Source: Acinetobacter lwoffii
GTDB taxonomy: Bacteria > Pseudomonadota > Gammaproteobacteria > Pseudomonadales > Moraxellaceae
Direction of reading: 5' to 3'
NCBI RefSeq assembly: GCF_022967985.1
Contig: NZ_JALJVC010000021.1
Span: 1 to 59,341 of the forward strand
Length of the DNA stretch: 59,341 nucleotides
A program made the translations under genes and the position numbers. Shown in pieces: positions 1 to 8,850 of the stretch; the stretch's first letter is position 1, and each line of letters starts with the position of its first letter. The notes under the pieces are model-generated. The model was given only the letters and a program-made list of their open reading frames with translations. It was not told where the DNA came from and did no database searches.

Positions 1-147
1 GTTTTAATTTTTAGCATAGAAACAGGTATAAAAATAATAAGACACCTCTATGAAAACAAAAACGCCAGAGGTAAAAGATCACTTGATACAACTGGGACTT
101 ATCATCAATTAGCTTAAGAAAATCTAATCTGTCCTCATTATTTTTTC

Positions 148-369
148 ATGACTAAACGCTATGCATTAAGAGACGAGCAGTGGGAACAGATTAAGGATCT
201 GTTACCCAGACGAGCAAGTACTATTTGAGTAACTGCCAAAGACAACAGACTATTTGTTGAAGCAGTATTGTATCGGTATCGTTCAAGTATTCTGTAGCGA
301 GATTTACAAGAACGCTTTGGGGATTTTAGAGTCGTGCACACTCGCTTTAGCCCTAAAAATCCAGGATAA
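148..369 (+). pseudogene. IS5-family (IS1031-like) transposase relic
   Basis: From the ATG at 148 one frame reads like the N-terminus of an IS5-family DDE transposase: a start similar to MTKRYALRDEQWEQIKDLL, then TAKDNRLFVEAVLYRYR and RDLQERFGDFRVVHTR. It is interrupted by TGA at 226-228 and TAG at 295-297 and stops at 367-369. The second stop falls where such transposases usually have the W of a PWRDLP motif. The DDE catalytic part is missing and I see no clear terminal inverted repeats, so this is a dead fragment at the left edge of an accessory region. The family assignment rests on recalled motifs. Confidence 0.7.
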
Positions 370-468
370 TCATCACCCCACAGTTCTGATTAATTTTTTA
401 AAAATTTCCTTTCGATGGCCGGGCTTACGCTAAACTCAAAGCATCTTATCGCACCGTAATGCACTGTT

Positions 469-1452
469 ATGGAATTCAAGGCCTGGTATCAGCTTCGCAG
501 ATTTATTTATGACAATTTGCATAATGAAGAACACGAAAGCATCTTAAGTCGCGTCATCAATATATTTCTGATTATATTGATTATTGGGAATACTGCTGCC
601 GTTTTACTTGAATCGATCAATGATCTCTATCAATCCTATCAGCTGCTGTTTGATGCCTTTGAATTATTCTCGATCTTTATTTTTACCCTAGAATATTTAT
701 TAAGATTTTGGTCCATTGCGGAAAAAGACCCCTTTGAAGGTGCAGGGAAAAACCGATGGTTATGGATCCGTAGTGGCGGTGCCATCATTGACCTGTTGGC
801 GATTCTCCCGGCCTATATTAACTTCTTTGTGCATCTCGATTTACGCTTCCTGCGAATCCTTCGATTATTCAGATTACTCAAATTAACCCGTTATTTCGTC
901 TCCCTGCAGATTTTATTGCGGGTGATCAAGCGCGAAAAGGGCTCATTTCAGGCGGTTATTTTTATCCTGCTGATCATGATCATCATCGCGGCGGCTGGAG
1001 TATATGTGGTTGAAAATAAGGCTCAACCAGAAGTCTTTAGCTCCATCCCTGCATCCATGTGGTGGGCAGTGGTGACACTGACCACGGTCGGCTATGGCGA
1101 TGTGACACCAATCACCCCCTTAGGCCGCTTTCTAGGGGCTTTAATTACTATTTTAGGGGTGGGTCTGGCAGCGCTTCCTGCGGGTATTCTGGCAAATGGT
1201 CTGGCCAATGAGCTGAGACAGCGCAAGCACAAACTGGAATTAAGATTTCGTGAACTGCTCGATGATGCAGAAATTGACTTAATTGAAGATCAAGAAAAAA
1301 TTGAAATTTTACGTAAAGAAGTCGGACTGAGCAAAGAACAAATGCAGGATATCCTGTTAGAACTTATTCATGAGCGTAAGAAAGAACAACTCGAGCAGGA
1401 AAAAAACAAATATTTCTTCTGTCCACATTGTGGGCATAAGTTACCTGATTAA
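469..1452 (+). CDS. Voltage-gated-type potassium channel, 6 TM, with C-terminal zinc-ribbon motif
   Basis: The 327-residue inner-membrane protein has the layout of a Kv-type cation channel. Hydrophobic helices start near residue 30. An S4-like segment at 124-141 carries regularly spaced arginines (DLRFLRILRLFRLLKL). A pore loop with the potassium filter TTVGYGD lies at 205-211 and is followed by the last pore helix. After the pore come about 60 charged, helical, coiled-coil-prone residues and a terminal CPHCGH at 318-323, a partial zinc-ribbon-like motif. The expected role is a K+-selective channel responding to voltage or a ligand; the gating signal cannot be read from the sequence. The ATG at 469 is kept. 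The gene stands alone between the IS relic and the arsenic cluster. Confidence 0.88.
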   Translation: MEFKAWYQLRRFIYDNLHNEEHESILSRVINIFLIILIIGNTAAVLLESINDLYQSYQLLFDAFELFSIFIFTLEYLLRFWSIAEKDPFEGAGKNRWLWIRSGGAIIDLLAILPAYINFFVHLDLRFLRILRLFRLLKLTRYFVSLQILLRVIKREKGSFQAVIFILLIMIIIAAAGVYVVENKAQPEVFSSIPASMWWAVVTLTTVGYGDVTPITPLGRFLGALITILGVGLAALPAGILANGLANELRQRKHKLELRFRELLDDAEIDLIEDQEKIEILRKEVGLSKEQMQDILLELIHERKKEQLEQEKNKYFFCPHCGHKLPD

Positions 1453-1566
1453 ATTCGAACGTCAATGCAAGCGTATCATCACGAGCATCAGACCATCGGG
1501 TATGACGCTCGTTGCAGACAGATACTATTCACTCAATCCACTCGACTGAATCAGGATCAAATCCTC

Positions 1567-2628
1567 TCAGGCCAAAAATGCAGCGATGTCTTCCGCTACT
1601 GCCCGAGCTGTCCGGGAAACCCCGACCAGCGTGGCCGAAGCAGCACCGGTCCATTCTCCATAGCCCACCAGCCATAAATTTGGTACCTGAACAGAGCGGC
1701 CATTCTGAACCGCAATGGTCTGGTCCGGCTGGATAATTCCGAGGCTGCTGAGGTGATTCAGCGCCGCCTTAAATCCTGTACACCAGATCACCACATCCAC
1801 ATGCGCTGTGCTGCCATCTTCCCAAATCACGCCATGTTCTGTAAAAGCTGAAAATGGACGCCTGCTCTGCAAAATGCCTCGCTCACGTGCATCTTTAACT
1901 GAATCAATCATGACAATATCACCCAACCCCCCAATGGGCTGCTCAATCTTTCTACCTTCCTGCTGGGCTTTCAGGCGCTCAGTCGCCCTTAAAAACAGGA
2001 CACGGCCATCGACATCATCTGCCAGAAACTGCGGCGGTGTCTGGGTGATCCAAAGCGTTTCGGCCACCTGAGATACTTCTGCCAAGATTTGTGCACCAGA
2101 GTTACCGCCACCCACCACCATGACTTTCTTGGTTTTAAATAACTCAGCATTTTTATAATCTGCGGAATGCAGTTGTACGCCCTGAAAATGCTCACGGCCG
2201 GCATACTCGGGAATAAATGGTTGGCTCCATGTCCCTGTAGCGCTTACCACCGCTTTGGCTTTCCAGGATTGTTCCCCGGCATAAACCTCTAAATACTGGC
2301 CCTTACTTTCCACGCGTTCCACACGCACCGGACGAACTACAGGCAAGTGATAGCGCTGCTCATAGGCGGTCAAATAATCGATCACCTCATTGCGGGTCGG
2401 ATAGGTCTGTTCGGTCGCCGGCATCATCCAGCCTGACAGCGAACTCCAGCTATTCGGGGAGAAAAGGCGCAAGGACTCCCAGGCATGCTGCCAGGCACCT
2501 CCAGGCTGAGGCTGATCATCTAGGATGATAAACGGAATGTTCTTACGCTTTAAGAAATAAGCCGTGGACAAACCGGCCTGTCCACCACCGATGATGATCA
2601 CATCAACTTCAGCTTGTAATTGAGCCAA
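1567..2628 (-). CDS. arsO: ArsO-type NAD(P)H-dependent flavin monooxygenase
   Basis: This is a two-dinucleotide-binding-domain flavoprotein of the FMO/YUCCA type. Counted from an upstream ATG at 2658, an FAD-binding GGGQAG lies at 24-29, an FMO-like [11 protein letters not shown] at 158-168 and an NAD(P)H-binding GGGNSG at 183-188. I choose the TTG at 2628 because a strong ribosome site (AAGGGGGG) lies 7 nt before it, and the upstream ATG sits directly behind a terminator hairpin. ArsO-type proteins are repeatedly found in ars clusters; their substrate is not settled to my knowledge. The gene is last in the ars cluster but separated from arsH by 141 bp and a terminator, so it may depend on read-through or its own promoter. 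Confidence 0.85.
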   Translation of the reverse strand: MAQLQAEVDVIIIGGGQAGLSTAYFLKRKNIPFIILDDQPQPGGAWQHAWESLRLFSPNSWSSLSGWMMPATEQTYPTRNEVIDYLTAYEQRYHLPVVRPVRVERVESKGQYLEVYAGEQSWKAKAVVSATGTWSQPFIPEYAGREHFQGVQLHSADYKNAELFKTKKVMVVGGGNSGAQILAEVSQVAETLWITQTPPQFLADDVDGRVLFLRATERLKAQQEGRKIEQPIGGLGDIVMIDSVKDARERGILQSRRPFSAFTEHGVIWEDGSTAHVDVVIWCTGFKAALNHLSSLGIIQPDQTIAVQNGRSVQVPNLWLVGYGEWTGAASATLVGVSRTARAVAEDIAAFLA

Positions 2629-2660
2629 AATATTTCCCCCCTTCTTTATTGTCATCAAAT

Positions 2661-2688
2661 AAAAACCCAGCCTGCTTATCAGACTGGG
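2661..2688 (-). terminator. Rho-independent terminator between arsH and arsO
   Basis: On the minus strand a 9-bp stem (CCCAGTCTG paired with CAGGCTGGG, one G-T pair) with a 5-nt loop is followed by TTTTT. It lies downstream of arsH and just upstream of arsO, so it should end or reduce transcription of the arsR operon before arsO. Confidence 0.8.
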
Positions 2689-2769
2689 CGTATTTCATAA
2701 AATTTTCAAGCGTTTAAATTAGCCTTCCATTGCTCAAGATACTTTCCAGTCTCTCTGATCACCTAGAAT

Positions 2770-3474
2770 TTATAAACTACGCTGATTTACCCGTTTGGAA
2801 AGCTCTTCTGCCGATTCCTTGCGTTCCGAATAACGGTTGGTCAAATAAGCACTTTGCCCACGGGTTAGTAAAGTAAACTTATACAGTTCTTCCATCACAT
2901 CGACAATCCGGTCATAGAATGCTGATGGCTTCATTCGTCCATCTTCTTCAAATTCCAGGAATGCTTTTGGAATTGAAGACTGATTTGGAATCGTGATCAT
3001 CCGCATCCAACGCCCCAAAACACGCATCTGGTTCAGACTATTAAAGGACTGTGATCCCCCACTGACTTGCATCAAGGCAAGGGTTTTTCCCTGAGTGGCA
3101 CGAATTGCACCCCCTGCCAGAGGAATCCAGTCAATCTGGGATTTAAAGATGGAACTCATAGAACCATGGCGTTCCGGTGAACACCACACCATACCTTCAG
3201 CCCATGCCAGAAGCTCATGCAGTTCTTTTACTTTTGGATGTTCAGTATCAGCATCTTCCGGTAAAGGTAGCCCTTTCGGATGGAAGATTTTTACTTCTGC
3301 CCCAAAATATTCAAGGATTTGACCAGCTTCAAGAACTGCAAGGCGACTGTAAGAACGTTCCCGATTAGACCCATAGAGCAGTAAAATCCGAGGAGGATGA
3401 GCTAGTTCTTTGGCTTGGACTTTTTCAAAGGTGGGTTGTTCAATAAGATTTGGATCTACGTTAGGCAGGTTCAT
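2770..3474 (-). CDS. arsH: ArsH NADPH-dependent FMN oxidoreductase
   Basis: The 234-residue flavodoxin-like protein matches ArsH. An FMN-phosphate loop ([14 protein letters not shown]) lies near residue 32, a [20 protein letters not shown] segment near 97, and a conserved C-terminal half around [15 protein letters not shown]. ArsH proteins are cytosolic NADPH:FMN oxidoreductases, and some oxidise trivalent organoarsenicals. The start lies 4 nt after the acr3 stop codon, so the two are in one transcript and probably coupled. The sequence shows no defect. Whether this copy acts on methylarsenite or as a general quinone or iron reductase is inference. Confidence 0.93.
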   Translation of the reverse strand: MNLPNVDPNLIEQPTFEKVQAKELAHPPRILLLYGSNRERSYSRLAVLEAGQILEYFGAEVKIFHPKGLPLPEDADTEHPKVKELHELLAWAEGMVWCSPERHGSMSSIFKSQIDWIPLAGGAIRATQGKTLALMQVSGGSQSFNSLNQMRVLGRWMRMITIPNQSSIPKAFLEFEEDGRMKPSAFYDRIVDVMEELYKFTLLTRGQSAYLTNRYSERKESAEELSKRVNQRSL

Positions 3475-3478
3475 CGGA

Positions 3479-4519
3479 TCAAGCCTCTTTAAAATATTTC
3501 TTTCTTAGCCACAGTGAAACACTCACTAAAGCAATTAACACAGGTACTTCAACCAATGGCCCAATAATCGTGGTAAAAGCAACTGGCGAAGCGATACCAA
3601 AAGTTGCAATAGCGACTGCAAGTGATAATTCAAAATTATTTCCAGCCGCAGTAAATGAGATTGCAGCAGTTTTTGGATAATCATTGCCCATCCATTTACT
3701 CATAAAGAAGCTAATAAAGAACATGGCCACAAAGTAAATGATTAAAGGAATCGCGATGCGTAAAACTTCCAGTGGAAGACTTACGACATCACCCCCTTTT
3801 AAGCTAAACATCGCCAAAATCGTAAACAGCAAAGCCATCAAACTCAGCGGGCTGATTTTTGGAATGAACTTGTTTTGATACCATTCTACGCCTTTTTGTT
3901 TCACCAAAATTAAGCGCGTTAAGAAACCCAATAAGAACGGAATTCCAAGATAAACCAGAACAGCATGGGTAATGGTCCAGAAGCTAAGATTGATCACTTG
4001 AGCTTCAATACCAAAATATGGCGGAAGGAAGGTCAGGAATAACCAGGCATAGGTACTGAAGAATAAAATCTGGAAAATACTGTTAAACGCCACCAATGCT
4101 GCAACATATTGGTTATCACCACAGGCCAGACCATTCCACACCAGTACCATGGCGATACATCGAGCTAAACCAATCAGGATCACGCCTGTCATATACTCTG
4201 GATAGCTATGCAAAAAAATCACAGCCAACGCAAACATCAGTACCGGAGCAATCAACCAGTTTTGAATTAAAGATAGCGTCAGGGTTTTCTTATCCTTAAA
4301 CACTTGCGGCAAGGTCGCATAATCCACTTTTGCCAGGGGTGGATACATCATCAGAATCAGACCAATCGCGATTGGAATATTGACTGAATTAATACTGAAT
4401 TGATCCAGAGCAACCGATGCTTGAGGAAAAAAGTTTCCTATGGCGATGCCTAACGCCATGGCAATAAAAATCCAGAGCGTCAGGTTGCGATCTAAAAAGG
4501 ACATGCGTTTTTCAGACAT
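3479..4519 (-). CDS. acr3: Acr3-type arsenite efflux permease
   Basis: The 346-residue protein has about ten hydrophobic segments and Acr3-family landmarks. A cysteine in the motif LARCIAMV and the late GPLVEVPVL segment with its glutamate correspond to positions needed for transport in studied Acr3 proteins. It should export As(III), and possibly Sb(III), across the inner membrane using the proton motive force. It is the third gene of arsR-arsC-acr3-arsH and starts 5 bp after arsC. It belongs to the Acr3/BASS fold, not the 12-TM ArsB family, although annotations often call both arsB. Confidence 0.94.
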   Translation of the reverse strand: MSEKRMSFLDRNLTLWIFIAMALGIAIGNFFPQASVALDQFSINSVNIPIAIGLILMMYPPLAKVDYATLPQVFKDKKTLTLSLIQNWLIAPVLMFALAVIFLHSYPEYMTGVILIGLARCIAMVLVWNGLACGDNQYVAALVAFNSIFQILFFSTYAWLFLTFLPPYFGIEAQVINLSFWTITHAVLVYLGIPFLLGFLTRLILVKQKGVEWYQNKFIPKISPLSLMALLFTILAMFSLKGGDVVSLPLEVLRIAIPLIIYFVAMFFISFFMSKWMGNDYPKTAAISFTAAGNNFELSLAVAIATFGIASPVAFTTIIGPLVEVPVLIALVSVSLWLRKKYFKEA

Positions 4520-4524
4520 GTGAC

Positions 4525-4998
4525 TTACTCAACATTCGAAATTTGATTAATCGCTGCAATCAATTGCGAGCGAGAAAGCTCATTTACGTTAAGTTTAAAC
4601 AAAGCATCCAGGCGACGATTGATATGTTCAACAGTGCTCATAAAGGCTTTCATTTTTTCTTCTTTATCCACCTCTAAATGGGACGGATCAGACAGGCCCC
4701 AGTGCGCCTTGATCGCTCCGCCAAGATAAAGAGGACACGCTTCCTGTGCAGCCGCATCACAGACGGTAATCACCACGTCTGGCTGATACTGTTCACAAGC
4801 ATCAATGCTTTTGCTGGATAAGCCTTCAGTCGACAAGCCCAGATTGTGCAGGGTTTCAAGCGTCAAGGGATGCACCTGACCGGAAGGTTTGCTGCCGGCA
4901 CTGTAAGCGACCCAGCCTTCTGGCGCACGGCTATTGAACAACACTTCAGAGAGAATGCTGCGGCAACTGTTCCCCGTACATAAAAACAAAAATTTCAT
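4525..4998 (-). CDS. arsC: Thioredoxin-coupled arsenate reductase (LMW-phosphatase fold)
   Basis: The 157-residue protein begins [14 protein letters not shown], the anion-binding CX5R-type loop of low-molecular-weight phosphatase-like ArsC. Two further cysteines sit in [14 protein letters not shown], the spacing of the Cys82/Cys89 redox pair of the staphylococcal enzyme. It should reduce As(V) to As(III) in the cytosol through an intramolecular Cys cascade recycled by thioredoxin. It is directly downstream of arsR (6-bp gap) and feeds the adjacent Acr3 pump. A second, unrelated arsenate reductase lies 0.5 kb away, so the cluster carries both thiol chemistries. Confidence 0.93.
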   Translation of the reverse strand: MKFLFLCTGNSCRSILSEVLFNSRAPEGWVAYSAGSKPSGQVHPLTLETLHNLGLSTEGLSSKSIDACEQYQPDVVITVCDAAAQEACPLYLGGAIKAHWGLSDPSHLEVDKEEKMKAFMSTVEHINRRLDALFKLNVNELSRSQLIAAINQISNVE

Positions 4999-5004
4999 GA
5001 AAAC

Positions 5005-5325
5005 TTATTCGCAATGGCTCTGAATCGATAGAGCGGAAGAATCAAATAAAACCGGAACCTCACTAGCTTTTAGCACGTCCAGAATTTCAAAACACCAGGC
5101 AGGCAATTGCTGATTAATGCTGTAGTACACCCACTGGCTTTGCCGGCGATCGTTGAGTAAACCACAAGAACGTAACAAGGCCAGATGACGTGAAATTTTC
5201 GGCTGGCTTAACTGCAGTTTATCGGTCAGATCACAGACGCATTGCTCTTTGTTTTGTGCAATTAGCAGGACAATACTGAGACGTGTTTCATCAGATAAAC
5301 ATTTAAAAAACTGAACGTGGTCCAT
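5005..5325 (-). CDS. arsR: ArsR-family arsenic-responsive repressor
   Basis: This is a winged-helix repressor of 106 residues from the start chosen here. It carries the metalloid-binding motif CVCDL next to the recognition helix (LQLSQPKISRHLALLRSCGLL), the classic ArsR/SmtB arrangement. An ATG 12 nt upstream is possible. I prefer 5325 because GGGAG lies 5 nt in front of it and the upstream ATG has no ribosome site. The protein should bind the AT-rich dyad about 24 bp upstream (5349-5368) and release on binding As(III), derepressing arsR-arsC-acr3-arsH. A matching dyad in front of the glutaredoxin-type arsC suggests it controls both units. Confidence 0.93.
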   Translation of the reverse strand: MDHVQFFKCLSDETRLSIVLLIAQNKEQCVCDLTDKLQLSQPKISRHLALLRSCGLLNDRRQSQWVYYSINQQLPAWCFEILDVLKASEVPVLFDSSALSIQSHCE

Positions 5326-5348
5326 AATTGCTCCCATTTTTTATGCAA

Positions 5349-5368
5349 ATATACACATATCCATATAT
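5349..5368 (-). promoter_or_regulatory. Candidate ArsR operator upstream of arsR
   Basis: On the minus strand the 20-bp imperfect palindrome ATATATGGATATGTGTATAT lies 23 bp before the arsR start. The plus-strand sequence at 6001-6020 matches it at 16 of 20 positions, the four differences all being transitions. That resemblance and the position support shared control by ArsR. Binding itself is inferred. Confidence 0.6.
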
Positions 5369-5487
5369 ATGGTAAAGATGACCTGTCAAAAATGATATCC
5401 AGATCAGAATATGCCTACCAGAAAGCGCTCGCTTCAACAATTTCCCGCTTTTTCCGATATAGATCATCGTCAATGTGTTTTTCAGAT

Positions 5488-5517
5488 AAAAAAGCTCCAA
5501 TCAAGTTGAAGCTTTTT
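5488..5517 (-). terminator. Probable terminator after the glutaredoxin-type arsC
   Basis: On the minus strand AAAAAGCT pairs with AGCTTTTTT across a 13-nt loop, ending in a T run, 17 bp past the arsC stop codon. It would separate this gene from arsR, which has its own operator. Confidence 0.55.
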
Positions 5518-5533
5518 CGCATGGGGGGACACT

Positions 5534-5968
5534 TTATTTTACCCGATTGCCCTGTTCATCCACGATGATTTCACCGTCTTCTTTGGCAAAGGCTTTTAAT
5601 TGTGGCAAACGCAGAATATCCAGTACCACTTCCGATGGACGGCATAATCGGGTTCCAAACTCGGTAACCACCAACGGGCGATTGATCAGGATCGGATGTT
5701 GCAGCATGGTATCCAGCAGTTTCTCATCGCTCCAGCCGGCATCATCCAGATTCAGCTCGGTGTAGGGATCGACATTTTTACGGAGCACTTCACGAACCGT
5801 CAAACCGGCATCCCGAATCATGTTGACCAGCTGATCTTTCGAGGGTGGCGTAAGCAGATATTCGATCACTTCCGGCTCAATTCCCGCATTGCGAATTAAC
5901 GCCAGCGTATTGCGTGAGGTGCCACAGGCCGGGTTATGATAAATTTGGACTTTTGGCATTTGATTCAT
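5534..5968 (-). CDS. arsC: Glutaredoxin-coupled arsenate reductase
   Basis: This is a thioredoxin-fold ArsC of about 144 residues. The single catalytic cysteine lies in YHNPACGTSRNTL, followed by the family segments VIEYLLTPPSKDQL, the motif ILINRPLVV and GTRLCRPSEVVLDIL. Such enzymes reduce As(V) with glutathione and glutaredoxin. The start at 5968 is preferred because GAGGG precedes it by about 6 nt; an ATG 18 nt upstream lacks a site. It is the most upstream member of the minus-strand ars cluster, with its own terminator and an upstream operator-like dyad, so it looks like a separate transcription unit under the same repressor. Confidence 0.93.
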   Translation of the reverse strand: MNQMPKVQIYHNPACGTSRNTLALIRNAGIEPEVIEYLLTPPSKDQLVNMIRDAGLTVREVLRKNVDPYTELNLDDAGWSDEKLLDTMLQHPILINRPLVVTEFGTRLCRPSEVVLDILRLPQLKAFAKEDGEIIVDEQGNRVK

Positions 5969-6000
5969 GAGCTTCCCTCTTATCAATGAATCATAGTTTT

Positions 6001-6020
6001 ATATATGAATATACGCATAT
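6001..6020. promoter_or_regulatory. Candidate ArsR operator upstream of the glutaredoxin-type arsC
   Basis: Plus-strand ATATATGAATATACGCATAT lies 32 bp upstream of the arsC start. It matches the minus-strand dyad in front of arsR at 16 of 20 positions. The two copies are in opposite orientation relative to their genes, which an imperfect palindrome would tolerate. Confidence 0.55.
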
Positions 6021-6132
6021 TCGCAATATAAAATATATGTGCTTTATGAATAAAATCTGAGATGAGGACTCTAAAACCATTGGAAACAGTTTCAAAATGA
6101 GGCTGTCTTATGTCTAGGATACTGGGAGCAGT

Positions 6133-6377
6133 CCAGTTGATCCGGATGCTTATTACGGAGACATGCAATCTGATGACATTATTATGGTTCGTTACGGTGA
6201 TGATGCTACTTTCAAAAATTAGTTATTGAGACAAATGGAAAAAGATATTTTCAGGCTCTAAGTCCAGAGTTCAAGCCAAATATTATTGAGTTAAACAACC
6301 AATGTATATTTGTAGGTCAGGTAGTTAACTGTATACGCTATGTTTATCGAGCGAGAACAAGATTTAGAAAGAATTAA
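6133..6377 (+). pseudogene. umuD-like (LexA/S24 peptidase family) C-terminal fragment, frameshifted
   Basis: Frame 1 from 6133 reads PVDPDAYYGDMQSDDIIMVRYGDDATFK and hits TAG at 6220-6222. Shifting by one base, the reading continues LVIETNGKRYFQALSPEFKP then IIELNNQCIFVGQVVN up to TAA at 6375-6377. The joined product resembles the C-terminal half of UmuD/LexA-type S24 peptidases (the GD-I-V, F-KRL and L-P-N landmarks). A single missing base near the A5 run at 6214-6218 explains the shift. There is no N-terminal part and no umuC, so it is a relic of an SOS or phage-repressor gene. The family call is from recalled motifs. Confidence 0.6.
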
Positions 6378-6398
6378 CAAAAGCCAATATATTCAGCG

Positions 6399-6749
6399 TT
6401 GTCTAAATTGATAAAATCGCCGTTTTCTACAGAAAATTTAAGATTGTTAAGGATTGAAGTGAATATTCAAAATGATTTACCAGAACTAAGTAATTACAGT
6501 GAGTTAAGCAGTAAAGAGCAATTAACTATCCATCAAATGCTTATTTCGTACGTACGCTCAGATCACCTCTATAATATTATCTTGACCCATAATGTTGAAC
6601 CTTACGACTTAGTTAAACTTGTAAGTATTAGTTTTGAGAATAGAGATGCTGCTATCTGGGTTCATTTTGAAACTATTACAGCTGAGAGACTGACAATGCC
6701 TCTCGATTTTATTTCAAGAATAGAAGTATGTAATTACGAAGTTTTTTAA
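6399..6749 (+). CDS. Hypothetical protein, unrecognised
   Basis: This is an open frame of 116 residues with no ATG; the first possible start is TTG at 6399, with no visible ribosome site. The product is soluble, acidic and without signal or membrane segments (for example ELSSKEQLTIHQML and YDLVKLVSISFENRDAAIWV). It lies 21 bp after the decayed umuD-like fragment and in the same frame as its second half. Amino-acid usage looks protein-like, but no family is recognised. It may be the tail of a larger gene that lost its front, or a spurious frame. Confidence 0.35.
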   Translation: MSKLIKSPFSTENLRLLRIEVNIQNDLPELSNYSELSSKEQLTIHQMLISYVRSDHLYNIILTHNVEPYDLVKLVSISFENRDAAIWVHFETITAERLTMPLDFISRIEVCNYEVF

Positions 6750-7608
6750 GACTAGAATCGAGTCCCCCTAGCGTGGGGATTTATGTTAAATAAGATCTAA
6801 GACAAAATAGAAATACTCTTGGTAACATACATAAGAAGCCAGCAGCTTTTGCAGCTATATAATTCTTGACCTTTTTATGGGAAATATGTGGTCTAAAAAT
6901 TATCCCTGTAAAACATCATATAAATCCTATAATTATTAGAAACGATGACATGATTTTAATCTCTTATTTTTCTAAGTTCATATTAAACAATCCGATATTT
7001 ACGAGTTCTCTTTTATAAGATTCTCTATATAATTCAAAGTTAAATAACAATAAACTTTATATTTTTTCTTATATGTGAAGCTTATCCCAAAAAATTTAAA
7101 GGAAACTATATACCAGCTCTTATAAGATTGTCCCCCCCAATGCGTACAATGAAGATAAACTGTTGAATGATTTGGATAAATCACTAAATTAATATAAATA
7201 TTATTATAATATAAAGGGTTAGACACTTTTCCTTTCGACTTTACAATTTCCTTTCGTTGTTAATAATTAAGATACATTTAAAATGCTTCTTTAGAACTAT
7301 AATTTTGAAAATTTTTTGGTAGCTTCGATTCATTATGACTTTTTATATATTTCTAATACTTATGAATATCGCAGCTATAATGGCAGTGATTGCATTTTTT
7401 CATAAGTAATAAGAAAATTACATCTTGGTATTTCTAACCGCAGGCTAATTTTAAATTTCATTATAAAAATAAATTTCTTTAAGTATTATTTTTAGTATAA
7501 ATTTCACACATTTCTATATAATACCTATTTTAGGCTCCCGTTTATAAGAATTACTCATATATTGAGTATTTCGCATATATATTCTTACTGTTGCAGTAGG
7601 TTCACTTC
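6750..7608. other. Gene-poor AT-rich spacer
   Basis: About 860 bp of very AT-rich DNA without a convincing gene. A weak hairpin (TCCCC with GGGGA) follows the preceding frame near 6762-6780. A 24-codon hydrophobic frame (7335-7409) is noted separately. No repeats, RNA gene or mobile-element ends were recognised. Confidence 0.5.
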
Positions 7609-8554
7609 ATGAATAATATTAACTTTAATAACTTTGAAGAAGCTGGCCAAGTCATTTTTAAAATTCTTATCTCAACGCTTTGGCTTCAAATTGTGGATGA
7701 TTACTGGTACTGAGGGTGACGACTGGATTGTATTATTGAGTGAAGATAATGGCTATAACGTTAAGCCCGGACAAGTATTTCATTGGGCAGACTCATTCTG
7801 CTCACACATGGTACAAAGTAATATGCCTCGTATTGCTCCCTATTCACCTGATATTCAAGTTTACGCAGATGCACCTATAAATCACCTAGTCTCAATTAAA
7901 GCCTATATCGGCCAACCTCTGTATAAAGAAGATGGCTCTCTTTTTGGCACTCTATGTGCAATTGATCCCGAACCTCAACCTAAAATTCTTGTTGAAGATG
8001 CTCCATTATTCGAGTTGATAGCAAAGGTACTCAGTTATACGATTCAAGCTGATATGAAAGCTGCTGAGTACATACGTAAAGCTGAGCGTTTTGAAATAGA
8101 AGCAATGTCCGACCCAATGACTGGACTTTTCAACCGTCGTGCTTGGGATGAGCTTATTATCAAAGAGGAAGAGCGCTGTAAGCGTTATGGTCACCCTACT
8201 GCTATTCTTATGATAGACCTTAATGATCTTAAGATCACAAATGATACTCTGGGTCATGCTGCAGGTGATGAGCTCATTCAAAGAATGGCTTTAGCTCTCA
8301 AAAACACGGTACGTAGTAATGATATTATCGCTCGCTTAGGAGGTGATGAGTTTGCTGTGATGACCATTGAAACTAACTTAGAGCATGCGAAGAAGCTTGC
8401 ATCAAGAATTCAAAATACTTTTACAAAAGTTGGAATTAGTGCTGCAATTGGCTTTGCAATGCGTAATCCAACCTTTGGGTTAGCTGAAGCTATCAAAGAA
8501 GCAGATGCAAAGATGTATCAGAATAAAGTTATGGTCAAATCGAGTAGCCATTAA
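7609..8554 (+). CDS. GAF-GGDEF diguanylate cyclase, N-terminus frameshifted
   Basis: The main frame (open from 7634, a TTG) encodes a GAF-like sensory domain (GFKLWMITGTEGDDWIVL, CSHMVQSNMPRIAPYS, YIGQPLYKEDGSLFGTLCAI) and a C-terminal GGDEF domain with DPMTGLFNRRAWDEL and an intact LGGDEFAV, so it should make c-di-GMP. A better ATG at 7609 opens another frame (MNNINFNNFEEAGQV) that ends early. Removing one T from the T5 run at 7655-7659 joins the two smoothly (GQVILKFLSQRFGF), giving a family-typical N-terminus. The gene therefore looks frameshifted by one base, or it starts inside at TTG 7634. Activity may be lost, or the shift may be a sequencing error. Confidence 0.75.
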
Positions 8555-8850
8555 TTAAACTACTTACCCGATGCAGTCTTTGTATCTGGTAAGGCCTTAT
8601 CTACAATCTGAAGATGTACTATTGAAATAATTCAATATAACCGAAAACCCTAGAGATTTTTTTGAAATAAAAACTATTATTTTTCATATCATTAAGATCT
8701 TTAATCCGTTTTAATTCTGCACTTAGTCCTATCAAAATTGCGACTTTTCCAACAAAAATCCTGCAGTTTATTCCCAGGTTTTTGATCAAACGGTTAGGAC
8801 CAACAATTTACTTTTATCATGAAGACTGATTATAAAAATAATAAAAGTCC
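8555..8850. other. Intergenic stretch, nothing recognised
   Basis: About 296 bp of AT-rich DNA after the diguanylate cyclase gene. No gene, clear terminator or repeat was found. Confidence 0.5.

Noticed and set aside
1465..1736. Plus-strand frames opposite the 3' end of arsO
   Set aside because: Overlap the arsO coding region on the other strand; composition does not resemble a protein.
6762..6780. TCCCC-GGGGA hairpin resembling a type I-E CRISPR repeat
   Set aside because: Only one copy, with no second repeat or spacer periodicity within 1 kb and no cas genes; at most a weak terminator.
6999..7226. Minus-strand 75-residue frame
   Set aside because: Lies in extremely AT-rich DNA with low-complexity Tyr/Asn/Ile composition, no ribosome site and no recognisable motif.
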